64,000 nt of DNA, from the NCBI RefSeq assembly GCF_000247695.1, contig NW_004624743.1, positions 2,204,069 through 2,268,068 on the forward strand, in the 5' to 3' direction. Shown one piece after another: positions 24,151 to 34,480 of this stretch. This stretch comes from Heterocephalus glaber (taxonomy: Eukaryota > Chordata > Mammalia > Rodentia > Bathyergidae). How positions within the stretch are numbered: position 1 is the stretch's first letter; each line of letters starts with the position of its first letter. A model generated the notes under the pieces. It saw only the letters and a program-made list of their open reading frames with translations. It was not told the origin of the DNA and did no database searches. Both the position numbers and the translations under genes were made by a program.

Positions 24151-25697
24151 GATGGAAATGCACGGAAATGTGTGTAAATGCACGCACACAGGTGCGCACA
24201 TACTGCGCGTTCACTGCTCATGAAGTCAGATATACTGCTTGCTGTGGGTAGCAATGTAGGAAATTGGAAAAGTACTGACAATTTAGCTTTTAGCTCCCAT
24301 TCCCACTGAAAAGTAGAAAATCAGACTAAGATCCTACACACGTCCGTGTTCAGCGCCTTAGTTTCAAATCGCCTGTCCTGGAAGTTTTCAGGTCTGTCCC
24401 CTCCCCTCGCCTTTCCTCCCGTCTTTCCTGATCTCTTCCTGGCCTCCCTTCCCCACTCCTGCTCCTCATGGCATCGGAGCCCCCCCCTCAGCTGGAGGTG
24501 GGCAGGCCACTGTGCCACACTCCATCACCCCCGGCTCCGCCCCCTGATGGACTGGTGAAGACCGGCCACACTGAGTACTGAGGTGCCCGAAACCATCCAG
24601 GCACCATAAGCAGGAAGCCTTTCCCTCGAGCTCCTGTTTCGCTGAGAAAGAACCTGCCCGGGCAGCCCCTGCTCCCTGGGAACTTCGCCGAGATGGATGT
24701 GTGCACTACATGGAGACAGCGAAATGGAAACAAATCAATGCATCAGTGGAGTGGAAAAGATTATATCACACTCTGTCCGACGTTTTATGGCCCATGGCCA
24801 AGGGTCCTCGGTGCCTGCCCAGTCGGATCCCCGGGAATCTTCCCAGCACTCTCAGAGCCAATTGAAAATGCAGCACCTCACCTGGTCAGGACTGCAGGGC
24901 CTCAGCCCCAGGGTGCACGACCCCAGCACTGCTGTGACCCCGGGCTTTGACAGCACTGGGGCCAGCACCCGAGATTCCCCAAGCTCCTGCCCAAGTTTCC
25001 CGTGTAACGAGGAACCCGAGGAGGGGATGAACTAGGCCTCCTGGCTATGTGGCCCGGAGGTGGGGAGGGAGTCTCCAGCCTGCAGGCTGCCCCGCTGTGC
25101 TGTGCCAGCGTCCTCTGGAGAAACCCAGTGGGGCAGGGCCGAAGGGTCGGAGTCGCAGGGAAGGAGAGTCCACCAGCAGGAGAGCTGGGATGCGCTGTAT
25201 CTTGCAGCTGTCCTCTGCCTGCGGGTCCTGCAGGGAGGCAGCAGGGGGCCGGTGTTTTTAATCCCATCCTTGGCCTGTTTAGGTAAGGCTCACCACATCG
25301 TGGAGGGGCTGTCTGCTTTCCTCCACTGATTTAATGTAAATCTCGCACATAGAAACCCCCCGGAGCACTCAGCGTAGCATTGGGCCAACTGTGTGGGCGC
25401 CGAGCCCCAGCCGAGCCTATGCCTCCATGCATCCATCGTCAGTGCCCCGGCCCCTGGAGGGTTCAGGGCACCCATGCCAGTAAAGCTGTTTCTCAACTCT
25501 GGCTCTCATTCCAAATCGCCAGATTCAAAATGTCATATTCTGGCACACTGTGCATTACTCAGGAATTTAAAGATTGCTTGCGGTTGTAATTTCTTCTCCT
25601 TATTTGACATGCAGAAATATTGTAACGCATTAGGGAAGGAATGAAGTGGGGGTCTTGCTTCTGTCCTAGAGCCTTTTGTATAAGTAAACATTCAGAA
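24151..25697. other. GC-rich unique sequence
   Basis: No repeat is recognised. The overlapping open frames at 24,690-25,330 on both strands reflect GC-rich DNA low in stop codons. None resembles a known protein. Confidence 0.45.
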
Positions 25698-25805
25698 TGC
25701 AGCTGGGCCTGGTGCAGCCTGTGATCCCAGCACTGGGGAGGCTGAGGCAGGAGGAGCACTGGGAGTTGAGGGCAGCCTGGGCTACACTGCAAGACCCTGT
25801 CTCAA
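25698..25805 (+). repeat. B1 SINE
   Basis: The complete B1 order is present: 'gctgggcctggtgcagcctg', 'tgatcccagcactggggagg', 'ctgaggcaggaggagcac', 'gggcagcctgggctacactg' and 'caagaccctgtctcaaaaag'. It is the best preserved B1 here, and its tail has grown into the following GAAA repeat. Confidence 0.95.
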
Positions 25806-25888
25806 AAAGCCAAGAGAAAGAAAGAAAGAAAAGGAAGAAAGAAAGAAAGAAAGAAAAAAAGAAAGAGAGAGAAAGAAAGAAAAGAAAA
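25806..25888. repeat. (GAAA)n tract from a SINE tail
   Basis: Imperfect GAAA/AAAG units extend directly from the B1 A-tail, a common origin of purine microsatellites. Confidence 0.95.
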
Positions 25889-26199
25889 ACTATTCAAGTT
25901 GCAAAAAAGCTTTTGCTTATGTGATTGTCTTTCTAGATACTATCCTTTAGAGAAATACGTATCATATTTGAAATGAAAAAATAAGACATTTGAAAATATT
26001 TAGGAATTTGTTTCAAAATAATAGTGCTAGCAAGTGTGCTAGCATAAATGACATATGTTTATGTAAAATAACTTTCCCCAAACAAAAATAATTGGTAAGA
26101 AGAATGTCATTTGTCTGCAAATCTAATGCCGGCTTAGTAAAAGACAGTGCGATTCCTAAATTTAGCAGCTTCTGCATGGAATCTGTTGCGTTTGTGTGA
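25889..26199. other. Unique AT-rich sequence
   Basis: No feature is supported. A short direct repeat, 'gctag' followed by 'gtgctagca', lies near 26,027-26,044. Confidence 0.4.
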
Positions 26200-26720
26200 A
26201 AGTGCGTAAAAGGGAACCCAGCTCCACACAGGCTCGGGGCTCCCTGGCCACACTGCGGGAGCCCTGGCTGCCTAGGGGCACGTCCTGTTCTGTGCTGCAG
26301 GCCCTGGGCCATGGCTCTGCTCCTCCCGACCCACCCGCTGAGCCCCCTCGCACGCACCCGTCAGTCGCTCTGGGTTGCAGCTTGCTGTGTGGACCAAGAA
26401 AAGGCACGAAGGCATGGAGCAGCCTGTACGGCACACCCGGTGAGCAGCGCCCCCGACCACTCCAGTTCAGTCAGCCCTCGCGGTGCTGGAGGAGCAGGAC
26501 GCTCTCTGAGGAGTGGCAGTTTCATCGTGGTGCAGACCCGGGGCCTGTCCTTACACAAACTGCGGCGGCTGCAAAGTCATCCGTCTGTTCCGTTGTTGAC
26601 CAAAACATTGCGGCTCAGGGCTGTGCATCCCGGGAAGAGTTGGTTCCAGGTGATACCGTGGATGTTACTTCCATTGCAGAAGGGGACCCCGAGCCCCAGG
26701 CGACACTCCCTGTGCCGCCC
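26200..26720. promoter_or_regulatory. CpG-rich segment, borderline
   Basis: A hand count gives 27 CpG in 480 bases (26,221-26,700) at about 60% G+C, an observed/expected ratio close to 0.6. No repeat is recognised. An open frame of 198 codons spans 26,196-26,792 but contains no ATG at all, which argues against a normal protein-coding exon. It could be an exon only if translation began elsewhere. Confidence 0.35.
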
Positions 26721-26932
26721 ACACACACCCTGAGAACTTCTTTCCTATCATGGGTGCAGGATGCGAAATCAGGCAGCCGCTTCCCCAGTTAGCCCTTCAT
26801 TTGAATGGACGGGGTTCTTTGCTTCCTGTGTGCTGTTGTATATGCTCAGTAAAGCGCGCTTAGCCTGCAGTTGCTGCTTTCTGTTTCCGTCTGCGCTGGT
26901 CCTGCACTTCGGGGCGTGGGGTGGAGAGAGCA

Positions 26933-26966
26933 GGGTGGGTGGTGCAGGGGCTGATGGGGGAAGGGG
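26933..26966 (+). other. G-quadruplex motif
   Basis: Five runs of at least three G occur within 34 bases, with loops of 1, 7, 5 and 2 bases. This satisfies the usual G3+N1-7 pattern. Confidence 0.75.
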
Positions 26967-27184
26967 AGGAGCCGAGGGTGGGCACTGGTGGGTGGTCGTG
27001 ACTCAGTTTACACCGGAAGTGGAAGGAGAGGCGAGTGCTGGCCACACCCACGGAGGTTAGGCCTGGGGACCCCTGAATTTCCATGTAGAACCCTCCCACC
27101 CAGCTGTGCTCAAGCTTCCGCCCTCTGACAGGCTGGAGGAAGAGGCGCAGAGCGGGCTTTCACAAGCCAGTGCTAGTGGGCGCT

Positions 27185-27345
27185 GCTCCTTTTGACAGAA
27201 GGAGGAAGGAACTGAGGCTGAGGGCCACTGAAGCCCTTGCCCAAGGATGCGTGGGCACTCGGAGCTGTTTGTGAGGACTGAAGGGAAGAACTGAGCAGAA
27301 GGGCAGTGCCTGGCACAAAGCGAGCTCTCAGTCAGCGCTAGCTTT
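27185..27345. repeat. MIR-like pieces in opposite orientations
   Basis: 'aggaaggaactgaggctgag' (plus-oriented MIR core) is followed by 'gcagtgcctggcacaaagcg' (reverse-oriented MIR/L2 3' piece). A related 'agtgcctggcaccgagcgag' occurs again near 27,429. They look like two separate old fragments. Confidence 0.5.
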
Positions 27346-27619
27346 CCTATGCTTGTTCTTATTGCCTCCTGCCACGGTGCCCAGAACGCTTGTCACCTCA
27401 GGATCGCTGCTCTGACCGCCCGACTTAGTGCCTGGCACCGAGCGAGATTTTAGAAGACACAAGCCAGCTCTAAAGCCAGTATTTTACGCAGTACTCTAAG
27501 GGTGGAAAGATGATACTCCCTTGACTTTATGTCTTAGCTGTTCTTTCCTATAAGACTGTCTGAATAAAGCAGGCTTTTAGAAAATAAGATAATCATTTAA
27601 AAGAAAAACTTACGAAGAC

Positions 27620-28320
27620 TCTGACTAGTAACTCCACTTCCAGGAATTCACCCCACAAAATATTCTACTTAATTTAGGATTGCTAGCAAGAATGAAAAAT
27701 TAGATAGTGAAAAGTCTGCTGATAGAGAAATGGTTATAGATTTTATTATACATAGAGGTGGTACCTCGGTTTACAGACTTAATGTGTTCTACAATTTTGA
27801 GGAAGATGGCTACGCTTGTGTTTGTGTGGATGATGACTTTGGTCTCGTTTGTGACCTAGTGTGGAATTTGAGAACAGAAGCAAAATTTTGCTGCACACTT
27901 TTGTTTGTGAACTGAATTGTTTGCAAACAGAGGCATTCATGAACTGAGGTGTTACTGTATAATACTGAATATTATGCAGCTACTCAAAGGACAAACTATG
28001 TATCCAGAGGTGTTGAAAAGGAAATATCTTAAAGGTGCCTTAGGCAAACAAATCAAATTTCAGGTTATATTTAGTATAAACTCAGCCACATAAAAAATTA
28101 AGGTCATCTGTATATAAATTAACTGTACATAAATGATAAAAAGAGATGTAGACAGCTGTACACCAAACTATGAATCCTGGTTTATTGGAGGGAAAGAGAC
28201 TAAATAGGAATGAAGATGATAAGCAATTTTTATTTTTTACTATATATGCTTCTGTATTAGTTGCTTTACAGTGAGGGTGTAATTATGCATACCTTGAATA
28301 ATTTAAAATAAACCATTTTT
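27620..28320 (+). mobile_element. Old L1/HAL1 3' region, split by a DNA transposon
   Basis: The left part ('actccacttccaggaattca') and the right part ('tactgaatattatgcagcta', 'gctgtacaccaaactatgaa', 'ttttattttttactatatat', 'ttctgtattag') follow the C-terminal ORF2 and 3' UTR of old L1M/HAL1 elements. Between them lies the 207-bp inverted-repeat element at 27,751-27,957. Joining the flanks restores the L1 order around 'tttattatacata', then 'aatactgaatattatgc'. Confidence 0.75.
27751..27957. mobile_element. Tc1/mariner-superfamily MITE (Tigger/Kanga-like)
   Basis: The left end ('ggtacctcggtttacagact') and the reverse complement of the right end ('cagtaacacctcagttcatg') form imperfect terminal inverted repeats with the 'acctcggtt' signature of pogo/Tigger-type elements. 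TA dinucleotides flank both sides (27,749-27,750 and 27,958-27,959), as expected for this superfamily. It is 207 bp long with no transposase, so it is non-autonomous. It sits inside an old L1 and must be younger than that L1. Confidence 0.75.
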
Positions 28321-28435
28321 CAAAGAGACTTTGGGATTAGCTATGGAGTTACAGAGCCTTAACATGTGTGATTCAGAGTTTCCAGTAGCAGAGCTCAGAG
28401 GGGCCTGGTAAGTCTCAAAGGGAGAGAATGGGAAG

Positions 28436-28470
28436 AGAGAGAGAGGGAGAGAGGGAGAGAGAGGAGAGGC
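28436..28470. repeat. (GAGAGG)n-like purine tract
   Basis: Short imperfect purine repeat. Confidence 0.9.
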
Positions 28471-28769
28471 TCTATATTAACACAGTGTTTCCTCTGTCAG
28501 GATCCTTAGCAGTTCTCTTTTCAGATAATTTTTCTCCAGTGGCTGAACTTGCAGCATTGAACTTAAGGGGTCCTACATCCCCTGGCTAATTGGAAAAGCC
28601 GCTAGATTTTTGAGCCAACTATATTTGAATGAACCTTGAATCCTGTATATAAGCCCAGGCTGGGTTTTAGTTTGTCAATACTATGCTTACTGAGCCACTT
28701 AGTTCAATTGGCTAAATCTGTGGTCAGCATGAAGTAAGCTTCAAGTTGTTAACCTCTTATCCTTTAGAA

Positions 28770-28786
28770 GCGCACGTGTGTGCGTG

Positions 28787-28831
<45 letters not shown>
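28770..28831. repeat. (TG)n microsatellite, 62-base alternating purine/pyrimidine run
   Basis: An uninterrupted R/Y alternation begins with 'gcgcacgtgtgtgcgtgcat' and continues as (TG)n. Such runs, especially with CG/CA steps at one end, readily adopt Z-DNA under negative supercoiling. Confidence 0.95.
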
Positions 28832-28832
<1 letters not shown>

Positions 28833-29049
28833 GAGGCACAGTAGCTTTTGGTAACTGGAGCTAAGGGGGAATGGACAGGGTCTTCTCCCAATAGTTTTCT
28901 CCCAGATTTGCAATTTACTGGAGCTGACAAATTCTTTTCAGGGTAAAAGTCATTAATACCTTAGCATCTGTTAATTCAGTTAAGCAATAGTCTCGCTTTC
29001 TTTCCTGATAACTAAAATTTAGGGAATAAGAAAACTAGAGAGGAGGGAA

Positions 29050-29768
29050 CACTTTTTAAAAATTTTATTGAGTTTATTGGTACATTCAGGTACACCTTAT
29101 GATCGCATTCACATTGAGAATTTGTACCTGTACATGACGTATCTTGATTCTTATTTTTCCCCTTCCTCTGCCCTCCCTTCAACCTCCCCACCCCCCATAT
29201 AGGTAAGCTTTGTTTCCATTTTTTTTCCTTCATTCATTTTTTCCTTTTCTCTTCTTTCCTTTCCTCTGCCCCTCCTTCCCCAGGTCCCCTTTCCCTTTAA
29301 ACATTTTCTTCCTATTTCACATTATCTACTATATATTTTGGCCCTCATTTACACCTTCAGTTTCTCACACCAGAGAAATGATTCAGTATTTACACATGTG
29401 TGTCCTACTTATTTCACTTATGAGTATGGCCTCAAGGTGCATCCATTTAGCTATAAATGTCTCTAGTTTATCTTTCTTTATGGCTGAGTAGTACTTCATT
29501 TTATTAAAAACCCGCATCTTCTTTATTGTCTCACCAGTTGATGGGCACTTGGGCTGCTTCCAAGCTTTAGCTATTACAAACTGTGCTGCCATAAACATGA
29601 GTGTGCATATGTCACTGTGATATGATGATTTTAATTCTTTTGGGAACATACCCGGATGGGAATAGCTGGGTCAAATGGGACACCTAATCCTAGTTTTTTG
29701 AGGAATCTCCACAGTGATTTCCACAGTGGTTGCGCCAGTCTACACTCCCACCAGCAGTGAACAAGGGT
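29050..29768 (-). mobile_element. L1 LINE, 3' arm of a 5'-inverted insertion
   Basis: The plus strand starts with a T-rich end ('tttttaaaaattttattgag'), passes the same 3' UTR order seen at 20,527, and continues into reverse-complement ORF2 ('aaggtgcatccatttagcta', 'tcaccagttgatgggcactt', 'ttccacagtggttgcgccag', 'tacactcccaccagcagtga'). It stops at about 29,768, where the sequence switches to plus-oriented L1. ORF2 frames are broken. Confidence 0.93.
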
Positions 29769-30030
29769 TAAAAAAACAGACACCCCCTAAATTTAAAGAC
29801 CGAATTCAAAAATGGGCATCTGAAATGAACAGACATTTCTCAGACAAAGAAGTAGAAGCAGCAAATAAATATATGAAAAAATGTTCAGCATCACTGGTCA
29901 TTCGAGAGATGCACATGAAAACAACACTGAGATTCCATGTCACCCCAGAAAGAATGGCTGCTATCATGAAATCAACCAATAACAAATGCTGTCGGGGCTG
30001 CAGGGAGGGGGGAACCCTTTTCTGTAGTGC
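29769..30030 (+). mobile_element. L1 LINE, inverted 5' arm of the same insertion
   Basis: Plus-oriented ORF2: 'aaaaatgggcatctgaaatg', 'aacagacatttctcagacaa', 'gcaaataaatatatgaaaaa', 'aatgttcagcatcactggtc' and 'agaatggctgctatcatgaa', ending at 'ggaacccttttctgtag'. In the intact element this piece lies immediately upstream of where the minus arm begins, so both arms meet within roughly 10-25 bases of the same ORF2 point. The frame 29,714-30,118 reads through the RT C-terminal part of ORF2. Confidence 0.92.
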
Positions 30031-30129
30031 GGGATGCCACATTTGGGTTGGCCAGAGATCCCTGCAGTGGTTTGGGACAAAACGGGCCAGGATTTGGATT
30101 GGGTTTGTCATTGGCTAAGTTTTGCTTCC

Positions 30130-30262
30130 TGGCCAAATTTCCTAACCTGTCAAGTGCCTCAGCCATGAGATAGGGTTGGGCTGAACCGCAGGCCCATTAT
30201 AAAGACACGTACGGAAGCACCTGGTGTACAGCCTGGTACATAGGGACTCCATACTACATGGT
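30130..30262 (-). repeat. MIR SINE
   Basis: 'ctggccaaatttcctaacct', 'caagtgcctcagccatgaga' and 'cctggtgtacagcctggtac' followed by 'atagggact' follow the reverse-complement MIR order. It abuts the inverted L1 arm. Confidence 0.7.
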
Positions 30263-30519
30263 TGTGTTCATTTGGATAGCAAGAAACAGTAGCTCAGAAG
30301 ACTCGAAAGGAACCTTCTGAATTGTCCTCCATTTAAACAAGCCCCAGTATAAATAGCCTTGATGTCAGGAGCCTGCAGGTTGGGCTGTAAGACAGGTATC
30401 AGGGATCAGAGCCATGTATTCCCTCTACTTGGGGTCCTGACCAGCGGGCACACCAGGAGCCAGGGGTGGAGGAAGGTGTGGACAGAAGCCATGTGACAGC
30501 GGAAAGCAACAAGACCTGT
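30263..30519. other. Unique sequence leading into a CpG island
   Basis: No feature is supported. Confidence 0.4.
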
Positions 30520-31080
30520 TGATCACGCGCCTTCTGGTGGGCAGAAGTGGGCGAGTCCCCACAGCGGGGCCTGAACCCCGTGGGCAGCCTCGGAAAGTCA
30601 GTCTCGGGTCCCATTCTCCCAGGGCAAGAGGCCGCCCCGTGCGCTGTGGCTCCCCATAAACTAAAGGGCAAGGAGCGACAGGTGACCAGCTCCGTGGGGA
30701 CAGCGCTGGGGGCGCTCTGGACCCAGAGGGCGCTCACGGGAGAAGAGCGGAACGCAGGGGAGGCCCGGCCTGAGCAGCCAGCGGGGAGGTCGGTTTCCGG
30801 CCTCAGTCACCACTGACACCCACCGGGCACTGCTGAGGATTGCGGCAGCCAGGGAAAAAGCCTTCGAGGGGAAAAGGAATCTTTCTGGAGATGTGAGGGG
30901 CTCATCTGGAAGGCAGGGAGGGGCTCGCAGCAGGAGAAGACGGGGAAGGGACCGAAAGGCTGAGAGGCGCTCAGACACGGCACACGTGTGCTCGGTCACC
31001 AAGGTGAACGCGACCAGTGCGGGACGGAAAGGCGAACGCCTCCCCCAGCTCACAGACCTCGTTGCTCTCGTCTTCTTACT
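30520..31080. promoter_or_regulatory. Orphan CpG island candidate
   Basis: A hand count gives 41 CpG in 600 bases (30,481-31,080) at about 61% G+C, an observed/expected ratio near 0.75 and the strongest in the window apart from the right edge. No SINE or LTR that could explain it is recognised. There is no TATA box or recognisable exon. The open frames here (30,547-30,816; 30,893-31,453, opening with GTG) match no protein. It could be a promoter of a non-coding RNA or a distal element. Confidence 0.55.
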
Positions 31081-32684
31081 TAATTCTACTTGCAATGCCC
31101 CGGGAGAACAAAAACACGGCCAACTAATCATGAGAGTCCGCCAGCTGCATTCATTCAAAACCTGTCAGAATCAGTACTGGGGTGCCCAACATGAAGTTTC
31201 TAAATTACTTCAGATTCATCACAATTTCGTATGCGCTCTTCTGTGCCTGGCACATCAAAGATTTTGCTATTTAAAAATTAACTTTGTTTTCCTGGGGGCA
31301 TGGTTTAGCCCTCCGAAAAGGGTCCTTTGCTATCCGTCAGGTAAAAATCCATCCCACTCAGCAGGAGCGGTCCAAGCCAGGTCAGTTTTATACACTGGAC
31401 TTTTCCTCCCTCTACTGAACATTATTATAAAATACCTTGAAAATCTAAATTAAACCAGTTTCTAGAAAAGCAGATATCAAGGATTAAAATAAAAATATCA
31501 AGGACAATGGCAAGCAACGGTATTGTAGAGTCGGCACATGTCACAGTTAGCTCCACATTAATTTTCAAAAGGAATTTAACACAATTTTCCCCATTCTAAC
31601 TCAAAAAAATTAATTTCTATATATTGTCCTTGAGATCTGGATTGGGGATGAAAAGGAGAAAAGTATTCAAAGCATGAAGATTTGATATGAATTAATCAAC
31701 CAAGAGTTCAAACACTGGGGCCTGAAGATTAAACTTTATAGTTTAGAAACCCAAGGACAGTGCTTTTTCTTACAAATACATATTACATCAAAAACATTGA
31801 TATTGACATATGTCTCCTTTACAACATTCAAATGAGGAGACAATCTTTATAACAGCCCAGTCAGAAGCTACAAAGATGTTGGTTAAACATTTTTTTTAAG
31901 TCAAAGAGGGCTCAAAAGTAGAACAAGGTGGCTAGATCCTAGGGTTATCTGTATCCTAGACACAAAGGGAGCTTGTTCTCCACCCATTCTCGTTAAACCC
32001 ACGGCAGATGAGATGTTTCAGTCTTAAAGACTGAGGCAGAGGAAGTTCTCATTGACCACGGAGTTTGGCACTCAGAAAGAACCGCTGAAAGCTTAGCCAC
32101 TGCCACCCTGTCATTCCAGGAGAGAAGGTGGCCACCGAGACCAACCATCATCTCTGTCCAAGGCAGCCCACTGAAGCTGTCAGCCATCCCTTGAAAGCCC
32201 CGAGTCCAGAGGATAAGACATAACATGGGGTTTGCATTTAGCACCCTCTGTGCTGGTTTCCTCAGGCCCAAGAGAAGCGCTCAGTGAGGCTGACACATGG
32301 TTGGTCTACACTGCTGATGTGTGGTCAAGAGCTTACTCTGTGAAAGTTGCCTGCTCAGGCATCTAGAGATCATCTGTTTCAGAGAATTAGAGACCAGTGA
32401 GCAAAGTGTCCATGGAACCGGCCAGCCTTCACCACATTCAGAGGATGGACGGGAAGACCTGGAATCCACTACAGGCTGTGGTTTGGGTTGGGTTACCGTC
32501 CCACACAGTGAGCACGCTTTTCATTCATGCTGCACAGAGTCAGCTCGGTGGACTTGCCCTGGAAGGAATACCAGGAATGACTCACTCTGGGCTAGACATG
32601 GAGCCTTTGGGGTATGGTGACATTTTTCCCTCTGAACTCTTCTCAGTCCTCTATATAGCTTGATTGTAGACTATGCTCCTTTTA
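31081..32684. other. Unique sequence
   Basis: AT-rich between 31,400 and 31,900, with no recognised repeat and no convincing open frame. Confidence 0.5.
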
Positions 32685-32830
32685 CGTATTCCGTTAATGA
32701 TTATTAGACACCTCCTGTGTGGTTTAACAGGGTTGGGGGAAATGTGTAAGATGCAATCTTTGCCAAAAGGATTACAAAGGGGAAGCTTACAGGAAACAAC
32801 TAAAAGCACATGCCAAGTGTAATATTCTGT
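32685..32830 (+). mobile_element. L2 LINE or MIR fragment
   Basis: 'gattattagacacctcctgt', 'gtgtaagatgcaatctttgc' and 'gggaagcttacaggaaac' parallel the L2 3' region ('attgagcacctactgtgtgc...aaagatgaataagacac...gagcttacagtctag'). Confidence 0.6.
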
Positions 32831-33474
32831 TCCTAAGCTTGAAGAGAAGGTCAACATGACTGTAGGCCTGGAAGCCTTAGAGAGTGGGCCTCTCTGCTGG
32901 TTGGAGCTTTCTAAACATTTCATTCCTTCATTGTTCTTATAAGTGGAATACAAATAAAACAATTTATTTACCCTGAAAATAGGATTTCCTACTTCTGGGA
33001 AGATGGAGTGCACATATTTTTCCTTATTCTTCCACTAGGTATAGCTAGAGACCATGGGCATGGTTTAGAGATGAAAAGAAGCTTAAGAAGACTCTGAAGG
33101 TGGGGAGCGGGGTAACTGGCCCTCGGGGCTTAGTGACCAGTGCTGCAGTGAGTGCACTGGTTTCTCTGGGCTCTTTTATCCCACAGTTGTGTCTGAGGAA
33201 ACCAGCAACCCAGAAACATGACCTACTGGGCCCAGGAAGAAATGTTCTACCAAAAGCAATTAGACAATAATGCTCTGCTCCAGCCAAACGCCAAAGACGC
33301 TGTGGCCATGAGTACCCTGAGTTTCCCTCAGTGAGGCTGCCATGAGCACCCAGCACTCTTGCCCAAGTGGCTTCCAAAGAGGCAAAGTAGGGGCCCTGGT
33401 TTTGATCCCCACTGGCTGGTAGCAAAACCTCCTGGTGAGTGTGCACCTCATTTTATGAGACTGTGTCCCCAGGA
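32831..33474. other. Unique sequence
   Basis: No repeat or gene is supported. A 133-codon minus-strand frame (33,446-33,045) does not resemble a known protein. Confidence 0.45.
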
Positions 33475-33558
33475 AAAGGCACAGTGAATCTCTGCAGTAT
33501 TCCTTACCACTGCATATAAATCTGCAATTATCTCAAAATAAAAGGTTAATTATAAAAA
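33475..33558 (+). mobile_element. Old L1 3' terminus
   Basis: 'ataaatctgcaattatctca' followed by 'aaataaaaggttaatta' is the characteristic final stretch of old L1M elements, before the A-rich tail. Confidence 0.75.
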
Positions 33559-33664
33559 CAGTAAAAGAATTGAGGTATTTTTTGATAGCTGGAGTGCTTC
33601 TATTGGAAAAGAAAATTTCACTTGTACTTCAAGAGTCATCTTAGAGCCAGCAGTTTGGACAGGC

Positions 33665-34060
33665 TCCTGTGGCCACATATTTTGGAACTTGAACACACAG
33701 AAGTTTATTCTCTTATAGCTCCAGAGGCCAGAGTCTGAAGTGTCATCTGGTGGGAAGCAGGATATCCAGATTCTGGGGGCTGAGCATCCCTTGGCTTGTG
33801 GCCACATCACCCCAGTCTTCTCATTTCCGTCTGCTTCATCTTCATCAGACCTTCTCGGGGTGTGTGGAATTCTTCTTTTGCCTCTGCCTCATAAAGATAG
33901 CGCTGATAGCATTGAGAGCCCATCTGGCAATTCGGGATATTCTCCTCGAATTTCTTAACTTCATCACACCTGCAGACTCTTTTTTCCAAATAAAGTTACA
34001 TTTCTGTTTTCTGGGAAGTAAGACCTGATATCTTTGGTGGTCATTTTTCTGCCTACCACA
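33665..34060 (-). mobile_element. MLT1 MaLR solo LTR
   Basis: Reverse-complement MLT1 landmarks in order: 'cacagaagtttattctctta', 'ctccagaggccagagtctga', 'cccttggcttgtggccacat', 'gagcccatctggcaattcgg', 'ttccaaataaagttacattt', 'gatatctttggtggtcattt' and 'tctgcctaccaca'. About 395 bp, near full length, with no internal retroviral sequence beside it. Confidence 0.9.
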
Positions 34061-34184
34061 GTGTACAAGCAGTCCACTGAATGAATGTGGTATGATTTAT
34101 TTATAATCTACCATTGCAGAACACTTAGGGGGTTTTGGGTAGTCTACTATAAACATGAACGAGGATATATTTTTGCATTAGCAC

Positions 34185-34375
34185 GTAGTTTTAGAGCACG
34201 TACCCTGCAAGAGCTTCCCTTCTGGTCACTGGAGACAGGGTGGGGAACAAAACAGGCTAAATCCCCTCCCCAACGTGGAGTTGATGTTCTGGTGGGAGAG
34301 ACACAGGCAATGAACGAATGAGTGAGAGATACAGACAATAAGTGCTATGGAGGAAAATAAAGCCAGGAAAGAAGA
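34185..34375 (+). mobile_element. L2 LINE fragment
   Basis: 'ggtggggaacaaaacaggct', 'ctccccaacgtggagttgat', 'gttctggtgggagagacaca' and 'ataagtgctatggaggaaaa' match the L2 block running 'gtgaacaaaacagac...catggagcttacattctagtggggagacagaca...agtgctatgaag'. Confidence 0.8.
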
Positions 34376-34419
34376 GAGGAAACTATTGCAATTGAATTTT
34401 ACTCCTGTTTTTATTGTTT

Positions 34420-34480
34420 TGGGTGCTTGGGATTGAGCCCAGGGCATTGCATATTGGCTAAGCCCCCCACCCCAGCACTA
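34420..34480 (-). repeat. ID SINE, diverged
   Basis: 'gtgcttgggattgagcccag', 'ggcattgcatattggctaag' and 'ccccccaccccagc' form a reversed ID element: the 'ctgggttcgatcccca' B-box region followed by the tRNA-like 5' half with losses. Confidence 0.65.

Noticed and set aside
26196..26792. Longest open frame in the window (198 codons, plus strand)
   Set aside because: It opens with GTG and contains no ATG anywhere. It lies in GC-rich DNA where stops are rare, and its translation resembles no known protein.
27730..27915. 61-codon frame inside the Tigger-like MITE
   Set aside because: The element is a short non-autonomous transposon, the frame shows no transposase motif, and it starts outside the element.
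29035..30022. Similar 'gaggagggaacac' and 'ggaggggggaaccc' on both sides of the inverted L1 as a target duplication
   Set aside because: The right-hand copy is explained by L1 ORF2 sequence itself, so the likeness is coincidental.
29714..30118. 134-codon frame that looks like a real protein
   Set aside because: It is the C-terminal part of L1 ORF2 in the inverted arm of a dead retrotransposon, not a host gene.
30893..31453. 186-codon open frame, plus strand
   Set aside because: It opens with GTG, crosses the orphan CpG island into AT-rich DNA, and has no family resemblance.
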